Assembly: GCF_030913705.1 (NCBI RefSeq)
Contig: NZ_CP133190.1
Location: 1,054,001 to 1,118,000, forward strand
From: Anaerocolumna sp. MB42-C2
Lineage (GTDB): Bacteria; Bacillota; Clostridia; Lachnospirales; Lachnospiraceae
Direction: 5' to 3'
DNA: 64,000 bases
The position numbers and the translations under genes were made by a program. Positions 55,635 to 63,857 of the stretch are shown one piece after another. The notes under the pieces were generated by a model that saw only the letters and a list, made by a program, of their open reading frames with translations, made no database searches and had not been told where the DNA came from. The stretch's first letter is position 1; each line of letters starts with the position of its first letter.

Positions 55635-55755
55635 CTAATCACCTGCCTTTCAAGAAAGAGAGATACCAATTAACTGATATCCCTCTTCTAAAATAAATCT
55701 TTAAATAATACCCAAAGACAATTATAGTAATCGAACATGCGTTTGTCAATGAGTA

Positions 55756-56510
55756 TTAATAATTTTTAATTATAAGCTCCTTATACTTTGCTCCCGCTGT
55801 TTTACTTACGAGATTATTTTGTCTTTCCGTTTCAATAATATTATAATCAGAATAAAGTTCCCTTATATATTCCGAATCATTGTAAGACAATATAAATTTC
55901 CCCTTGATATTACTAAGGGTTTCCCTTAACCTTAAGTGATCTGCTTCGGTAAAGTTAATGTCATAATATTTCTCTGCCTGGTAATAAGGCGGATCAAGAT
56001 AGAATAAAGCACGTTCTCTGTCATAGGTTTTTATTAGATTTTCAAAATCCTTATTTTCAATCACAGTACTTTTTAACCGGTCTTTTACCAAACTTAAGTA
56101 TTCAATGGAGTTATCAAGATTTTTACCTTTCAATGCAAATGAACGTAAATCGGTTCCAAAGCTGTTCTTGATTAAGATAAAATACCTTGCAGCTCTTTGG
56201 ATGTCCGTCATGCCTCTGACTTGTATCTGTTCTTTGTAATCAAAAAACTGATCTCTTGATACCAGGTTCCATTCCAGTTCTTTCTGCAAAGCTTCGGAGT
56301 GATATTTCACACACCGGTATAAATTAATAAGTTCACTATTAGCATCATTGAACACTTCCAATTCTGCATGTTTTTCCTTTGAGAACAGAAGCCAACCGGC
56401 ACCTCCGATACTTCTATGTACCGATCGTATTCTTCAGTGCCGGGGAATTGTTCTAATATTTTGTTACGTAGCAGCTTCTTGCCGCCAATCCATGATATAA
56501 AGCTATTCAT
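55756..56510 (-). pseudogene. Dam-type DNA adenine methyltransferase, frameshifted
   Basis: Two overlapping frames make one D12-class N6-adenine methylase. The first holds SFISWIGGKKLLRNKILEQFPG and RYIEV; the second begins EVFNDANSELINLYR and carries LDPPYYQ, the catalytic DPPY motif. Adding one base at about 56408 restores IEVFGGAGWLLFSKEKH, the expected glycine-rich AdoMet loop. A single T is missing on the coding strand. Either the gene is inactivated or the assembly has an error. When intact it would methylate adenine in phage DNA. Confidence 0.85.
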
Positions 56511-56582
56511 GTAATCATCACCTTTCAAATAATATTGGGTACTATTTAGGTGATTTATTTATATATTAATAGATGCTTAGAC

Positions 56583-56714
56583 TTACTGCCTAAACATTCC
56601 TTTAATATCCTCATGTTTTATAATCTTTAATTTATCATAAGTCCTGGTTGCATTAAGGTCTATCAAATATTCATCTGCAAATAACTTCTGTTTATCTGTT
56701 AAAGCTTTCAAAGA
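56583..56714 (-). pseudogene. Remnant of a second small terminase (Terminase_2 type)
   Basis: An in-frame stretch reads KALTDKQKLFADEYLIDLNATRTYDK and then diverges to a stop. The L-T-x-K-Q-x-x-F-x-x-E-Y-L-x-D-x-N-A-T motif is the hallmark start of XtmA-like small terminases, unrelated to the Nu1-like gene here. No start codon or ribosome site remains and the rest of the gene is absent, which points to replaced packaging genes. Confidence 0.65.
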
Positions 56715-56748
56715 AAAAAGGAACCTAAGGAGGTTCCTTAGGTTCCTT
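56714..56748 (-). terminator. Intrinsic terminator after the three-gene ATPase module
   Basis: AAGGAACCTAAGG and CCTTAGGTTCCTT form a perfect thirteen-pair stem with a five-base loop, followed on the minus strand by a run of T. It would end the transcript of the 58683-56781 operon. Confidence 0.9.
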
Positions 56749-56780
56749 AATAATTAATTTAAGTTATTTGATTTCAGTAT

Positions 56781-57296
56781 CTAGGTTAACAACATATGTA
56801 ATTTATCACATGCATCATCAATAATAGAGATATAATTCATAACTTCTTTTTTAGAGTTATCCATGTAAGTGGCATCATGTCCATGATCTCCATAGAATTC
56901 CTTTAATTTATTAAAAGTATCATCAACTAATGATATTAACTCTTGATTTTCATCTGTATTCTCACACTCTTTTAATAGCGTTATCTTATTTCCAACAGTC
57001 CTAATCATAATCAATGTCTTCTGATTATCTTCTTTACTTTGGTATTTTATAAAATCCTCATTTAAAATAATATTCTGTATTTTACTAAGTAAATAATTTA
57101 TTTTCTCATTCTTTTTACTTTTATCATTTCTTAATTGAACTAAAAAATAAGATACAAGTATGACAGTTAATAAACTTAAAATTTGAACTAAAGATGATTG
57201 TAAAAAATCATCATTTTTTAAAACGTTATATATTATTAAAACTATGGATGCCACCAATATAATGCCAGGGATAAAAATATTGGATTTCTTATTCAT
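56781..57296 (-). CDS. Two-helix membrane protein with cytoplasmic helical tail, third gene of ATPase module
   Basis: 171 residues. Two membrane helices near the start (IFIPGIILVASIVLIIYNVL and IQILSLLTVILVSYFLVQL in essence, about 8-27 and 36-55) lead to a long charged helical domain (LSKIQNIILNEDFIKYQSK, LVDDTFNKLKEFYGDHGHD). No family recognised. It starts 18 bases after the STAS-like gene and ends at a strong terminator, so it is the last gene of a three-gene operon. A membrane effector is a plausible role, by inference only. Confidence 0.7.
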   Translation of the reverse strand: MNKKSNIFIPGIILVASIVLIIYNVLKNDDFLQSSLVQILSLLTVILVSYFLVQLRNDKSKKNEKINYLLSKIQNIILNEDFIKYQSKEDNQKTLIMIRTVGNKITLLKECENTDENQELISLVDDTFNKLKEFYGDHGHDATYMDNSKKEVMNYISIIDDACDKLHMLLT

Positions 57297-57314
57297 AACA
57301 CCCTCCCATGTATA

Positions 57315-57641
57315 TTACAATTCTTTTTCAGCCTTACTTACATACTTTTCTATATCATTTTTTAAAGAAAAATCTTCTTTAGATATTATTTCAATATTAT
57401 TTAAAATACCCTTAGTTCTTAATTCTCTTACCAGTCCTCCGAAAGACTCTTCGAGAAACGAAGTTGAATATCCGAAAGCTCCATCAAAATCTATTGATAA
57501 TTTTTGATTTGTATCCTTAGCCTCAATATACTTAGGCTTCAAAAAATTTTTTCTGAATTCTTCGCCAGAAAAAGGGCCTTCCTTAATAGTTCTACCGCCA
57601 GGTGCATCTGAAAAATCTTGAGCTATTTTAATGTTTATCAT
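57315..57641 (-). CDS. STAS-like (DUF4325-type) protein
   Basis: 108 residues from the ATG with AAGGAG upstream, one base after the ATPase stop. The pattern INIKIAQDFSDAPGGRTIKEG, then LSIDFDGAFGYSTSFLEESFGGLVRE, matches STAS-like DUF4325 proteins, which are usually coded beside a GHKL ATPase. By analogy to anti-sigma and anti-anti-sigma pairs it may be the phosphorylation or binding partner of that ATPase. Note Ser-Thr-Ser in the loop where STAS proteins are phosphorylated. Confidence 0.75.
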   Translation of the reverse strand: MINIKIAQDFSDAPGGRTIKEGPFSGEEFRKNFLKPKYIEAKDTNQKLSIDFDGAFGYSTSFLEESFGGLVRELRTKGILNNIEIISKEDFSLKNDIEKYVSKAEKEL

Positions 57642-57642
57642 A

Positions 57643-58683
57643 TTATTCACTCCTTCCGGTAATCTCAAAGCTATAAATTGTTCCATATATTCTATTATTA
57701 TTTTCTATTTTTGTCAAATTATTCTTATTTCCTTCATTATACAATTTACAAATACCTTTACCTGATAAAACAAAAAAGTTTGATAGCTTACCACTAACAA
57801 CAAAATTTTTAATAGCTGGTAACCCAAGCCCCCTATTCTTTTGTTTTGTTTCAGTCCTAAATTCACCATTAAAAGCTGATTCTATAAGATCAGAGTCAGT
57901 ATTCTTTTTTAATTTTACTATTTCCCAGAAATTCTTTCTTACTGTATTAGCTATTCCTAAACCAGTATCTATAAATATAAATTGCACTTTATTATCAATA
58001 TGTTCAGCATATAAATACCAACAAGGAAACATTAATTCATCATCATCATTATATGCGTGATGTACTGCATTTGACATTAATTCAATTAACGTTTTAAATA
58101 AAGTAGTCGTAAATGCTCTGTTTTCGTCAAGTTTTTGCATAACAAACAAACACATTTGTTTAGCTATACTTTGATCCGTAACTTTCCCAGTAACTATTTG
58201 CATTTTTTCATTACTTTTAGGCAGTTCTTTATATGTAAGCTCAACATAGTTAAAAAATCCAGATTCTAAATATGTTTTTTTTGCTCTTTCTATATTGGGT
58301 AAATTTCCTTTAAAAGAATATCGTTTTATACGATTCAATTTGATATTATGAATTATAGCTATTATATATACTAATGCATCAGTGGTAACCAAACAAACAT
58401 TTGCTGAATCAATAAAAAATGTTTGTTTAAACTTTCCATTTCTAATTTCATTTATAATATCATTAAAATACATAATTGTATAATCAGTATTTTTAATAAA
58501 GCTAAATATCGTCGGTGCATCTTTTGTATAAAATCCCCAATTAACATTATAAAAATCATTAGCTATTTTTGGCGTTTTAGCTAAATTATTTGAAGTTTTA
58601 TTAGGATTATATTTCTTATTTCTTTTCTTGATATTATATTTTTTACTTTTATTATCAAGCCATTCCTTTCTTGTTAAACCCAT
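57643..58683 (-). CDS. GHKL (histidine-kinase-like) ATPase, first gene of the module
   Basis: 346 residues from the ATG at 58683, after GGGGGAAT. The C-terminal half has the Bergerat ATP fold: N box TLIELMSNAVHHAY, G1 IDTGLGIANTV, G2 NRGLGLPAIKNFV. There is no phospho-accepting histidine domain or sensor. The N-terminal 190 residues are lysine/asparagine-rich and then alpha-beta (TFFIDSANVCLVTTDALVYI). ATP-binding proteins of this kind pair with STAS-like proteins in mobile islands. The whole module is very AT-rich compared with the structural genes. Function unknown; phage exclusion is a guess from context. Confidence 0.8.
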   Translation of the reverse strand: MGLTRKEWLDNKSKKYNIKKRNKKYNPNKTSNNLAKTPKIANDFYNVNWGFYTKDAPTIFSFIKNTDYTIMYFNDIINEIRNGKFKQTFFIDSANVCLVTTDALVYIIAIIHNIKLNRIKRYSFKGNLPNIERAKKTYLESGFFNYVELTYKELPKSNEKMQIVTGKVTDQSIAKQMCLFVMQKLDENRAFTTTLFKTLIELMSNAVHHAYNDDDELMFPCWYLYAEHIDNKVQFIFIDTGLGIANTVRKNFWEIVKLKKNTDSDLIESAFNGEFRTETKQKNRGLGLPAIKNFVVSGKLSNFFVLSGKGICKLYNEGNKNNLTKIENNNRIYGTIYSFEITGRSE

Positions 58684-58882
58684 AATATTCCCCCAAATAG
58701 TATTATAAATTATTATATACCATAAAAACCCATATTTCAATATAGAACACCTATTGTTTATGATATTTGGAGAGCATAATTAATAATGGATTATCCGCCA
58801 TAAAAATAAATTTGCGGGATCAGTAACTCATAAATAAAATCATAAAAGACGCGCACTAATTTTCAGATACTCCTTGGGAGAG

Positions 58883-58908
58883 AAAAAAGGACACTTATAA
58901 AAGTGCCC
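58883..58908 (-). terminator. Intrinsic terminator after the BIG2/Fn3 secreted protein
   Basis: GGGCACTT and AAGTGTCC (minus strand) form an eight-pair stem with one G-U pair and a TTAT-type loop, followed by TTTTTT. It lies just after the stop at 58925. Confidence 0.85.
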
Positions 58909-58924
58909 ATATAACAATATATTA

Positions 58925-60181
58925 TTATTCTCTTACTCTTACATACACCTGACCAATAAGTTTTCCTGTATCATCAGTTGCAGTTACTAAAGCTAAACCC
59001 TTACTTACAGCTGTTACTTTACCATTACTTGCTACTGTAACAACCGACGGATCCATAGAAGACCATGTCACATTAACAGTATTAGTTAAATCATCAACTG
59101 TTAACCTGCATGACTTTCCCACTTTTAAGTCTACTGCCAATCTTAAATCTTTCGCATCATCTACAACCAGTACATTAATATAATCTGTATAAGTTCCATC
59201 TGCACTTGCTACTGTAATTACTGTATTTCCGGGTTTTAAGGCAGTAACTACACCGTTACCATCTACAGTTGCAACTGCATTATCTGAGGATGTCCAAATC
59301 ATTTCTGTATTTACATCTAAATCATCATCTACACTTAATTGAAGTTGTTCATTTACTTCAAGTACAACTTTTAAAACATTTACAAGAGGTACTTCTGGTA
59401 GTACTGCAGAAGCTTCATCGGATTTTGGTCCTTCCGTTCCGGAAACAACAGCACTTACGACATAATAGTATGTTGTACCCGCTGTTACCTCAGTATCTAT
59501 ACATGTAATAGCTGAACCCGAGACTGTTTTTTGAACTGGCTCGATAGAAGTATAAGGACCTCCAAGTGTAATTGAACGTTTTAAGATGTAACTTGTTGCT
59601 CCATCTACAGCATCCCAACTCAGTTTTATTGCATTACTTCCTGGAGTAGCAACTAAATTTGTAGGTTGATAATAATCTACGAGGTATCCGGTATCGTCAA
59701 TATCTATTGCATCTAACACGAATTCCTTTCCAATATCTTGATTTGTTATTCGAACGGTATGTATACCATCAGCCAACCCAGTTTTTTCATAAACTATAAT
59801 TTGGGTTTTCCATGAACTCCTAATATCGGAATATTGTTCTATCTTACCATCTAAATTAATATAATTTGTACTTCTATATGATGAATCAGCTACACTAGAT
59901 ATTATACGTATTTTCGTACCTTTAAATTTAAACTTCATAATTCCATTTCCCGATTTTGTTACTGCTACAGTACCATCATAATGGTTTACATGATTAGTTG
60001 TTTTCCAATCATTACCTTCGTATGTGATATTAGGATTAAGGTTATCATATCTAAGCCAACCGTTTTCTGGAGTTGTTAATTGGTCACCAACTGTGGCAGC
60101 CTCTACATTAACAGGGGCTAAAAATAAAAAGAACATCATAAACAAAATTCCTAAAACACTTACTTTTTTAAATATGCTCAT
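58925..60181 (-). CDS. Secreted multidomain protein: sugar-binding-like, Fn3 and two BIG2 domains
   Basis: 418 residues. Signal peptide (FKKVSVLGILFMMFFLFLAP, cleavage near 29), then a jelly-roll-like domain (about 30-165; GNGIMKFKFKGTKIRIISS, FVLDAIDIDD) of the kind seen in carbohydrate-binding modules, a fibronectin type III domain (about 170-262; KLSWDAVDGATSYILKRS) and two BIG2 repeats (about 265-345 and 345-418; WTSSDNAVATVDGNGVVTA, WSSMDPSVVTVASNGKVTA). It sits within the prophage with its own terminator, so it may be cargo expressed by the lysogen. GGAGG lies upstream. Confidence 0.85.
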   Translation of the reverse strand: MSIFKKVSVLGILFMMFFLFLAPVNVEAATVGDQLTTPENGWLRYDNLNPNITYEGNDWKTTNHVNHYDGTVAVTKSGNGIMKFKFKGTKIRIISSVADSSYRSTNYINLDGKIEQYSDIRSSWKTQIIVYEKTGLADGIHTVRITNQDIGKEFVLDAIDIDDTGYLVDYYQPTNLVATPGSNAIKLSWDAVDGATSYILKRSITLGGPYTSIEPVQKTVSGSAITCIDTEVTAGTTYYYVVSAVVSGTEGPKSDEASAVLPEVPLVNVLKVVLEVNEQLQLSVDDDLDVNTEMIWTSSDNAVATVDGNGVVTALKPGNTVITVASADGTYTDYINVLVVDDAKDLRLAVDLKVGKSCRLTVDDLTNTVNVTWSSMDPSVVTVASNGKVTAVSKGLALVTATDDTGKLIGQVYVRVRE

Positions 60182-60282
60182 CTTTTGTATCCCTCCATAA
60201 TTTTGATAATTAAATTATAAAATAATGTCGATTTAAGAAACAGTCTATAAAATAAAAACTATAAGATGTAAAATTAAAGGTT

Positions 60283-60430
60283 GGTATTATTACCCAATAA
60301 AAGATCCCTGTCCAATAAGAACAGGGCAATTAATTATAAAAAACTGTCACCAGACTTTTGACACCTGGCAGCCGCAGGAGGAAGTCTCATTGTAACTTCT
60401 CCATAATAATAATACCATATGTTTATTGGG
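60283..60430. other. Paired complementary blocks in pseudoknot order
   Basis: GGTATTATTA (60283-60292) is complementary to TAATAATACC (60407-60416), and the next block CCCAATAAA (60293-60301) is complementary to TTTATTGGG (60422-60430). The order A-B-A'-B' is that of an H-type pseudoknot, with a small hairpin CCCTGT / ACAGGG between. The last block overlaps the end of the RinA-like gene. Confidence 0.4.
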
Positions 60431-60863
60431 AAATGGGGGAATTATGGGAATTTATAATATAGCTTCTAAATCTTTTTGAATATGTAGTTCTGTCCTTATC
60501 CTCATCTAGCTCAGTTGCTATTTCTATCCAACCCATTTTCTCATAAACTCTCATTTCGAATAACAATTGCAGCTCCGGATCATCAATTAGATTTATAAAA
60601 TCTTCAATTTTCTGGATTCTGTTTTTATCCTCATTAATAGATTTTTCTAGCTTATGAATCCGGTTACTGCACTCATCCATTTCTTTTGGTTCATACATCT
60701 GTACATTGTAATGAGTTTCAATATAAGGAAAACTTTTAGACGATCCTTTTACCTTACCATTCACGATAGGAATATCTTTATTTCTTAACTTTTCAAGCTT
60801 AATTTCATTTCGTTCTAATCTTGCTTTTAATGCCTTATAATGGCTTAATTCCTTTTCCGTCAA
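60423..60863 (-). CDS. RinA/ArpU-like phage transcriptional regulator
   Basis: 146 residues from a TTG at 60863, chosen because AAGGAGG lies seven bases upstream; an ATG 15 codons earlier falls in the LexA box region. A coiled-coil front (LKARLERNEIKLEKLRNK, RIHKLEKSINEDKNRIQKIEDFI) leads to a sigma-region-4-like helix-turn-helix (MRVYEKMGWIEIATELDEDKDRTTYSKRFRSYI). This layout is that of late-gene activators just upstream of packaging genes. It probably turns on the terminase-to-lysis operon. Confidence 0.78.
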   Translation of the reverse strand: MTEKELSHYKALKARLERNEIKLEKLRNKDIPIVNGKVKGSSKSFPYIETHYNVQMYEPKEMDECSNRIHKLEKSINEDKNRIQKIEDFINLIDDPELQLLFEMRVYEKMGWIEIATELDEDKDRTTYSKRFRSYIINSHNSPISQ

Positions 60864-60892
60864 TAAATTTCCTCCTTTCCAGCAATTAACTG

Positions 60893-60921
60893 TTGTGTTT
60901 AAGAACACATGTTCGTATAAT
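60893..60921 (+). promoter_or_regulatory. LexA (SOS) box and promoter between RinA-like and SOS small-protein genes
   Basis: GAACACATGTTCG (60903-60915) matches the Gram-positive LexA box. On the plus strand TTGTGT (60893-60898) and TATAAT (60916-60921) are 17 bases apart and enclose the box. It lies 40 bases upstream of the divergent RinA-like gene, so it could control both directions. Confidence 0.8.
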
Positions 60922-60952
60922 ATATAGAAATCTTATTTGTGAGGTGCTTACT

Positions 60953-61243
60953 ATGCCATTCTTCGAACCGGATCGTAGTCCGGAATATAAAATTAATTAT
61001 AATAGCCGTCAGCCTATTTCCGTTATAGCTGCCTTTAATCCTACCGGTGATTTTAAGCCTGTTTGTTTTGGTATTAAGGATTTGTACAATAATGTTTGTA
61101 AAGTCCAAATTACAGGGGTTAAATACAGCAAGGATGTAAGAAATGGTAAGTCTTTTTGTTGCACCTATCTGGCAGGTGATCAGCAGAAAGAATGTATATT
61201 GACTTATTACATATCAGACCACCGGTGGGTATTAGGCTCCTGA
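60953..61243 (+). CDS. Small SOS-linked protein (family member B), paralogue of dinB companion
   Basis: 96 residues from the ATG after GAGGTG. It shares with the gene at 24007-24258 the motif V-I/V-A-A-F-N-P-x-G-D and the ending S/D-H-R/K-W-V-L, with a central pair of cysteines near F-C/S-C. It adds an N-terminal PFFEPDRSPEYKINY tail. It is the only plus-strand gene in this part of the prophage and has its own LexA box. Function unknown. Confidence 0.75.
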   Translation: MPFFEPDRSPEYKINYNSRQPISVIAAFNPTGDFKPVCFGIKDLYNNVCKVQITGVKYSKDVRNGKSFCCTYLAGDQQKECILTYYISDHRWVLGS

Positions 61244-61557
61244 AAATGTTCACAGTAACTTAACATTACCATCAAACCCTGTACACATATGAACGATATA
61301 CTTAGTTCATAAGATAATAACAAGGTTCCCCACCTTGCTAACATAAATTTCTTTTTCATAAACCGGCCAGTAGGATAACCTGCTGGCCCCTCCTCTGTTA
61401 TGGAGTAATTTTAGTTTAGCGAAGAAAAAACCTATCAACCTTATATTGATAGTTGATAGGCATAAACTATTTCTTATTAAATTAATTAAATAATTAATAC
61501 GTTATTTACAATGATTGCAGACTAACTTATATACGTAATATGAATAAAACTAAAGAG
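61244..61557. other. Non-coding gap with three hairpins
   Basis: 314 bases with CAAGG/CCTTG (61321-61337), a ten-pair GGCCAGTAGG/CCTGCTGGCC hairpin (61365-61388) without T-run, and the terminator at 61423-61460. No coding frame recognised. Confidence 0.5.
61423..61460 (-). terminator. Terminator after the DUF2971 gene
   Basis: CCTATCAAC (61431-61439) and GTTGATAGG (61452-61460) form a nine-pair stem, followed on the minus strand by TTTTTTCTT. It lies about 100 bases after the DUF2971 stop. Confidence 0.8.
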
Positions 61558-62584
61558 CTACATAAAAGACCACTCATTATATTCATGTTTAAGAAATTCC
61601 ACATCATATTCCCAATCAATCTGACTTAATTTTTTTAATTGTATAATTTCTATTTTATCGCTATTTTCTTGAAAACCCCAAGAAAAACCAGTCAGATAAC
61701 GTATTTGATTACCATTCACATAACTTGGCATGTCAACCAAATATGTATTTGCACTCCATATTAATTCTTTGCCCATTCCATAACTGTTTACAGGTGCGTC
61801 ATATGCTTCGGCAGGGTATCCATAAGAGAAAAACGGTATCTTTTTTTCTTGAAAAATTGGTGGTGTGTCTACAATTTTAACTTTATCTTTACTGTTATTA
61901 ATTTCAACTATTTGTATAAATCCACAGTATCTATAAAATCCAAGCCTCGTATAAATGTCCTGCCGTTGTTTGAATAGCAATTGCGTTAGTTACATCTTTC
62001 GAATACAGTTTCCACATAGCTTCTGATTCATAACTATTTAAATGCCAGCAACTTATATATGTGTTTTCTCTATCTTTCTCTCCCGATTTATTTATTTGAT
62101 TTAACAATTGCTTAGAATCCGCTTTTATCTGCTCATCTGTCAACTTACTTATATCTTGACCTGGTGCAGTTAAAATTGCCTTTTTGAAAAAATCCAGATA
62201 AAAACTATCCCAATCTTCCTTTTTATCCATTATTCCTTTTGCACCTTCAAATATATCTTCAAATGTATTAGCGGCGGCAAAATATAAATCTTTCCGACTA
62301 ATCATAGAGATAAATTTTGATAAATCCATATATCTCCATAGCATATCATCTGGTAATGGTTCTTCATATTCAAGTTCTTGCCAATGATACCTTACAACAG
62401 TTTCCTCTAATAAATGTGAGCATTTATCACATAGAACAGCATATTGTCTCCCTGTCAAATATCCTAAATGCGCACAGTCTCCCTCTGTAAAACCTTGTCC
62501 ACAATTCGTACATTTTTTTCTATGCTCATTATAAAAAATATCAAGTTCTCTTGTGTGTTTTAATGTCATTTCTTGCATATGCAC
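61558..62584 (-). pseudogene. DUF2971-family protein with N-terminal zinc ribbon, frameshifted
   Basis: Two overlapping frames together make one DUF2971 protein. The first (to 61931) has a zinc ribbon (KKCTNCGQGF, then VLCDKCSHLLE), LWRYMDLSKFISMISRKDLYFAAANTFEDIFEGA and TYISCWHLNSYESEAMWKLYS. The second continues with LGFYRYCGFIQIVEINN. The break falls near 61940-61975, after AIAIQTT, where a one-base indel would rejoin them. DUF2971 proteins occur in mobile elements and their function is not known. The damage may be real or an assembly error. Confidence 0.75.
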
Positions 62585-62740
62585 CCCTATAGCTTTCTCG
62601 TCATTAATTCGCCATCGCTACCAACAGTGAATCAATATTTATACTATATCATACTGATCAGATCAATTCTACCTTTTTATTCCAATTCTATCAACTATCA
62701 ATATTCAGTTTTCAATGTACATAATTAACTAAATCCTAAT

Positions 62741-62983
62741 TTACTGACTAAACTCAACTACAGAAATATTATCCTTTATAGGTGTTCCGGCTGCATTAAG
62801 GATCGGATTTGCAACAAACGTTAATCCATCAACAGCATAGCACCCTCTAAACCCATCAAGCCATACACATAATGTTCCACATACTTCCTGTGGTTCAGAT
62901 ATCACAGTAAAAACTTTATCCTTGTTTTTTTCAGAAACAAAATACTTATCATTCATTTTTACTAAGTCATATTTATTTATCAT
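62741..62983 (-). CDS. Small phage protein, unknown
   Basis: 80 residues, mostly beta-like (YDLVKMNDKYFVSEKNKDKVFTVIS, VWLDGFRGCYAVDGLTFVA). It looks like a small SH3-like or KOW-like phage protein. AGGGAG lies upstream. No family recognised. Confidence 0.55.
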   Translation of the reverse strand: MINKYDLVKMNDKYFVSEKNKDKVFTVISEPQEVCGTLCVWLDGFRGCYAVDGLTFVANPILNAAGTPIKDNISVVEFSQ

Positions 62984-63118
62984 AAAACTCTCCCTTCGTT
63001 AGATTTCTTCTTGTCTCCTGGGCAATATATAACTGTATTCAAATTAAATCTTCATCACCTTTATCAATTAACTAATATTGCTATAAAGGGGTGAATCCCT
63101 CACCCCTCCACTTTCCTC

Positions 63119-63844
63119 TTAAGCAATTACGGTAAACTCCGTCTGTGTCCCAACACCATCGGACAACTGATTTTTCAAATACTCAGCCACCGCTTCAACC
63201 GCTGCATTCCTCCATGCTCCGCCGTCTGCTTCAAATAAAGCACAAAAAACGCCTCTTTCCGAACTCTTCATTCGGAAAACAAATTCACTTGGTATCTGCT
63301 GTACTTCCTGGAATGTTCTATAAGGTGCCAGGGTAACCGGATTCGGTACCTCGAATTCTTCCTTACTTGCCAGGCCTGTTTTAACAGTAGCTTTCTGGGT
63401 AACTCCATCATCACCATAATTAGCGATTGTCTTATCTTCCACGTTCCCGGCAAATGCGGTAACAATCTTTCTTTCATCATCACTAACGAACTGCGCTTGC
63501 ATCATGATAATGAATTCTTCCTGGATTACGAATTCATTCAGCCGGATTCTAGGCAGATTGGCTTGTACACTTATCAAGACTTCTCGCCTCCGATCTGCAT
63601 CTAACATACTGGTTAATTGAACTTTATCCGGTGCCAGTACGTGGATTATCATTTTCGGTGCCATGGAATCAGTATTGCTCTTTATGTAGTCAAGCAGACT
63701 TGTAAGGGTTGACATCTCAAGGCTGCTTGCCCGGATATTCTTATCAAGCCTCTTTAAATCTTTATCCGTGAATTTCTCTTCACCAACATCATAAATCTTT
63801 GCCTCTTTTAAACCAACAATATACATTAATGCATCTTTAATCAT
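63119..63844 (-). CDS. Phage early protein, DUF2303/YfdQ-like
   Basis: 241 residues. The C-terminal half, with VTLAPYRTFQEVQQIPSEFVFRM and CALFEADGGAWRNAAVEAVAEYL, resembles the YfdQ (DUF2303) family of phage early proteins. The first half is alpha-beta. Function unknown; the family is often coded near replication or recombination genes. AGGAGG lies upstream, 13 bases after the stop of the preceding gene. Confidence 0.6.
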   Translation of the reverse strand: MIKDALMYIVGLKEAKIYDVGEEKFTDKDLKRLDKNIRASSLEMSTLTSLLDYIKSNTDSMAPKMIIHVLAPDKVQLTSMLDADRRREVLISVQANLPRIRLNEFVIQEEFIIMMQAQFVSDDERKIVTAFAGNVEDKTIANYGDDGVTQKATVKTGLASKEEFEVPNPVTLAPYRTFQEVQQIPSEFVFRMKSSERGVFCALFEADGGAWRNAAVEAVAEYLKNQLSDGVGTQTEFTVIA

Positions 63845-63857
63845 CTTTCATTCCTCC

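Noticed and set aside
15880-60370. Shared 13-mer TTGACACCTGGCA at about 15880 and 60358
   Set aside because: The flanks do not match and one contains a -35-like TTGACA; in a 64-kb window a single 13-base match is weak evidence.
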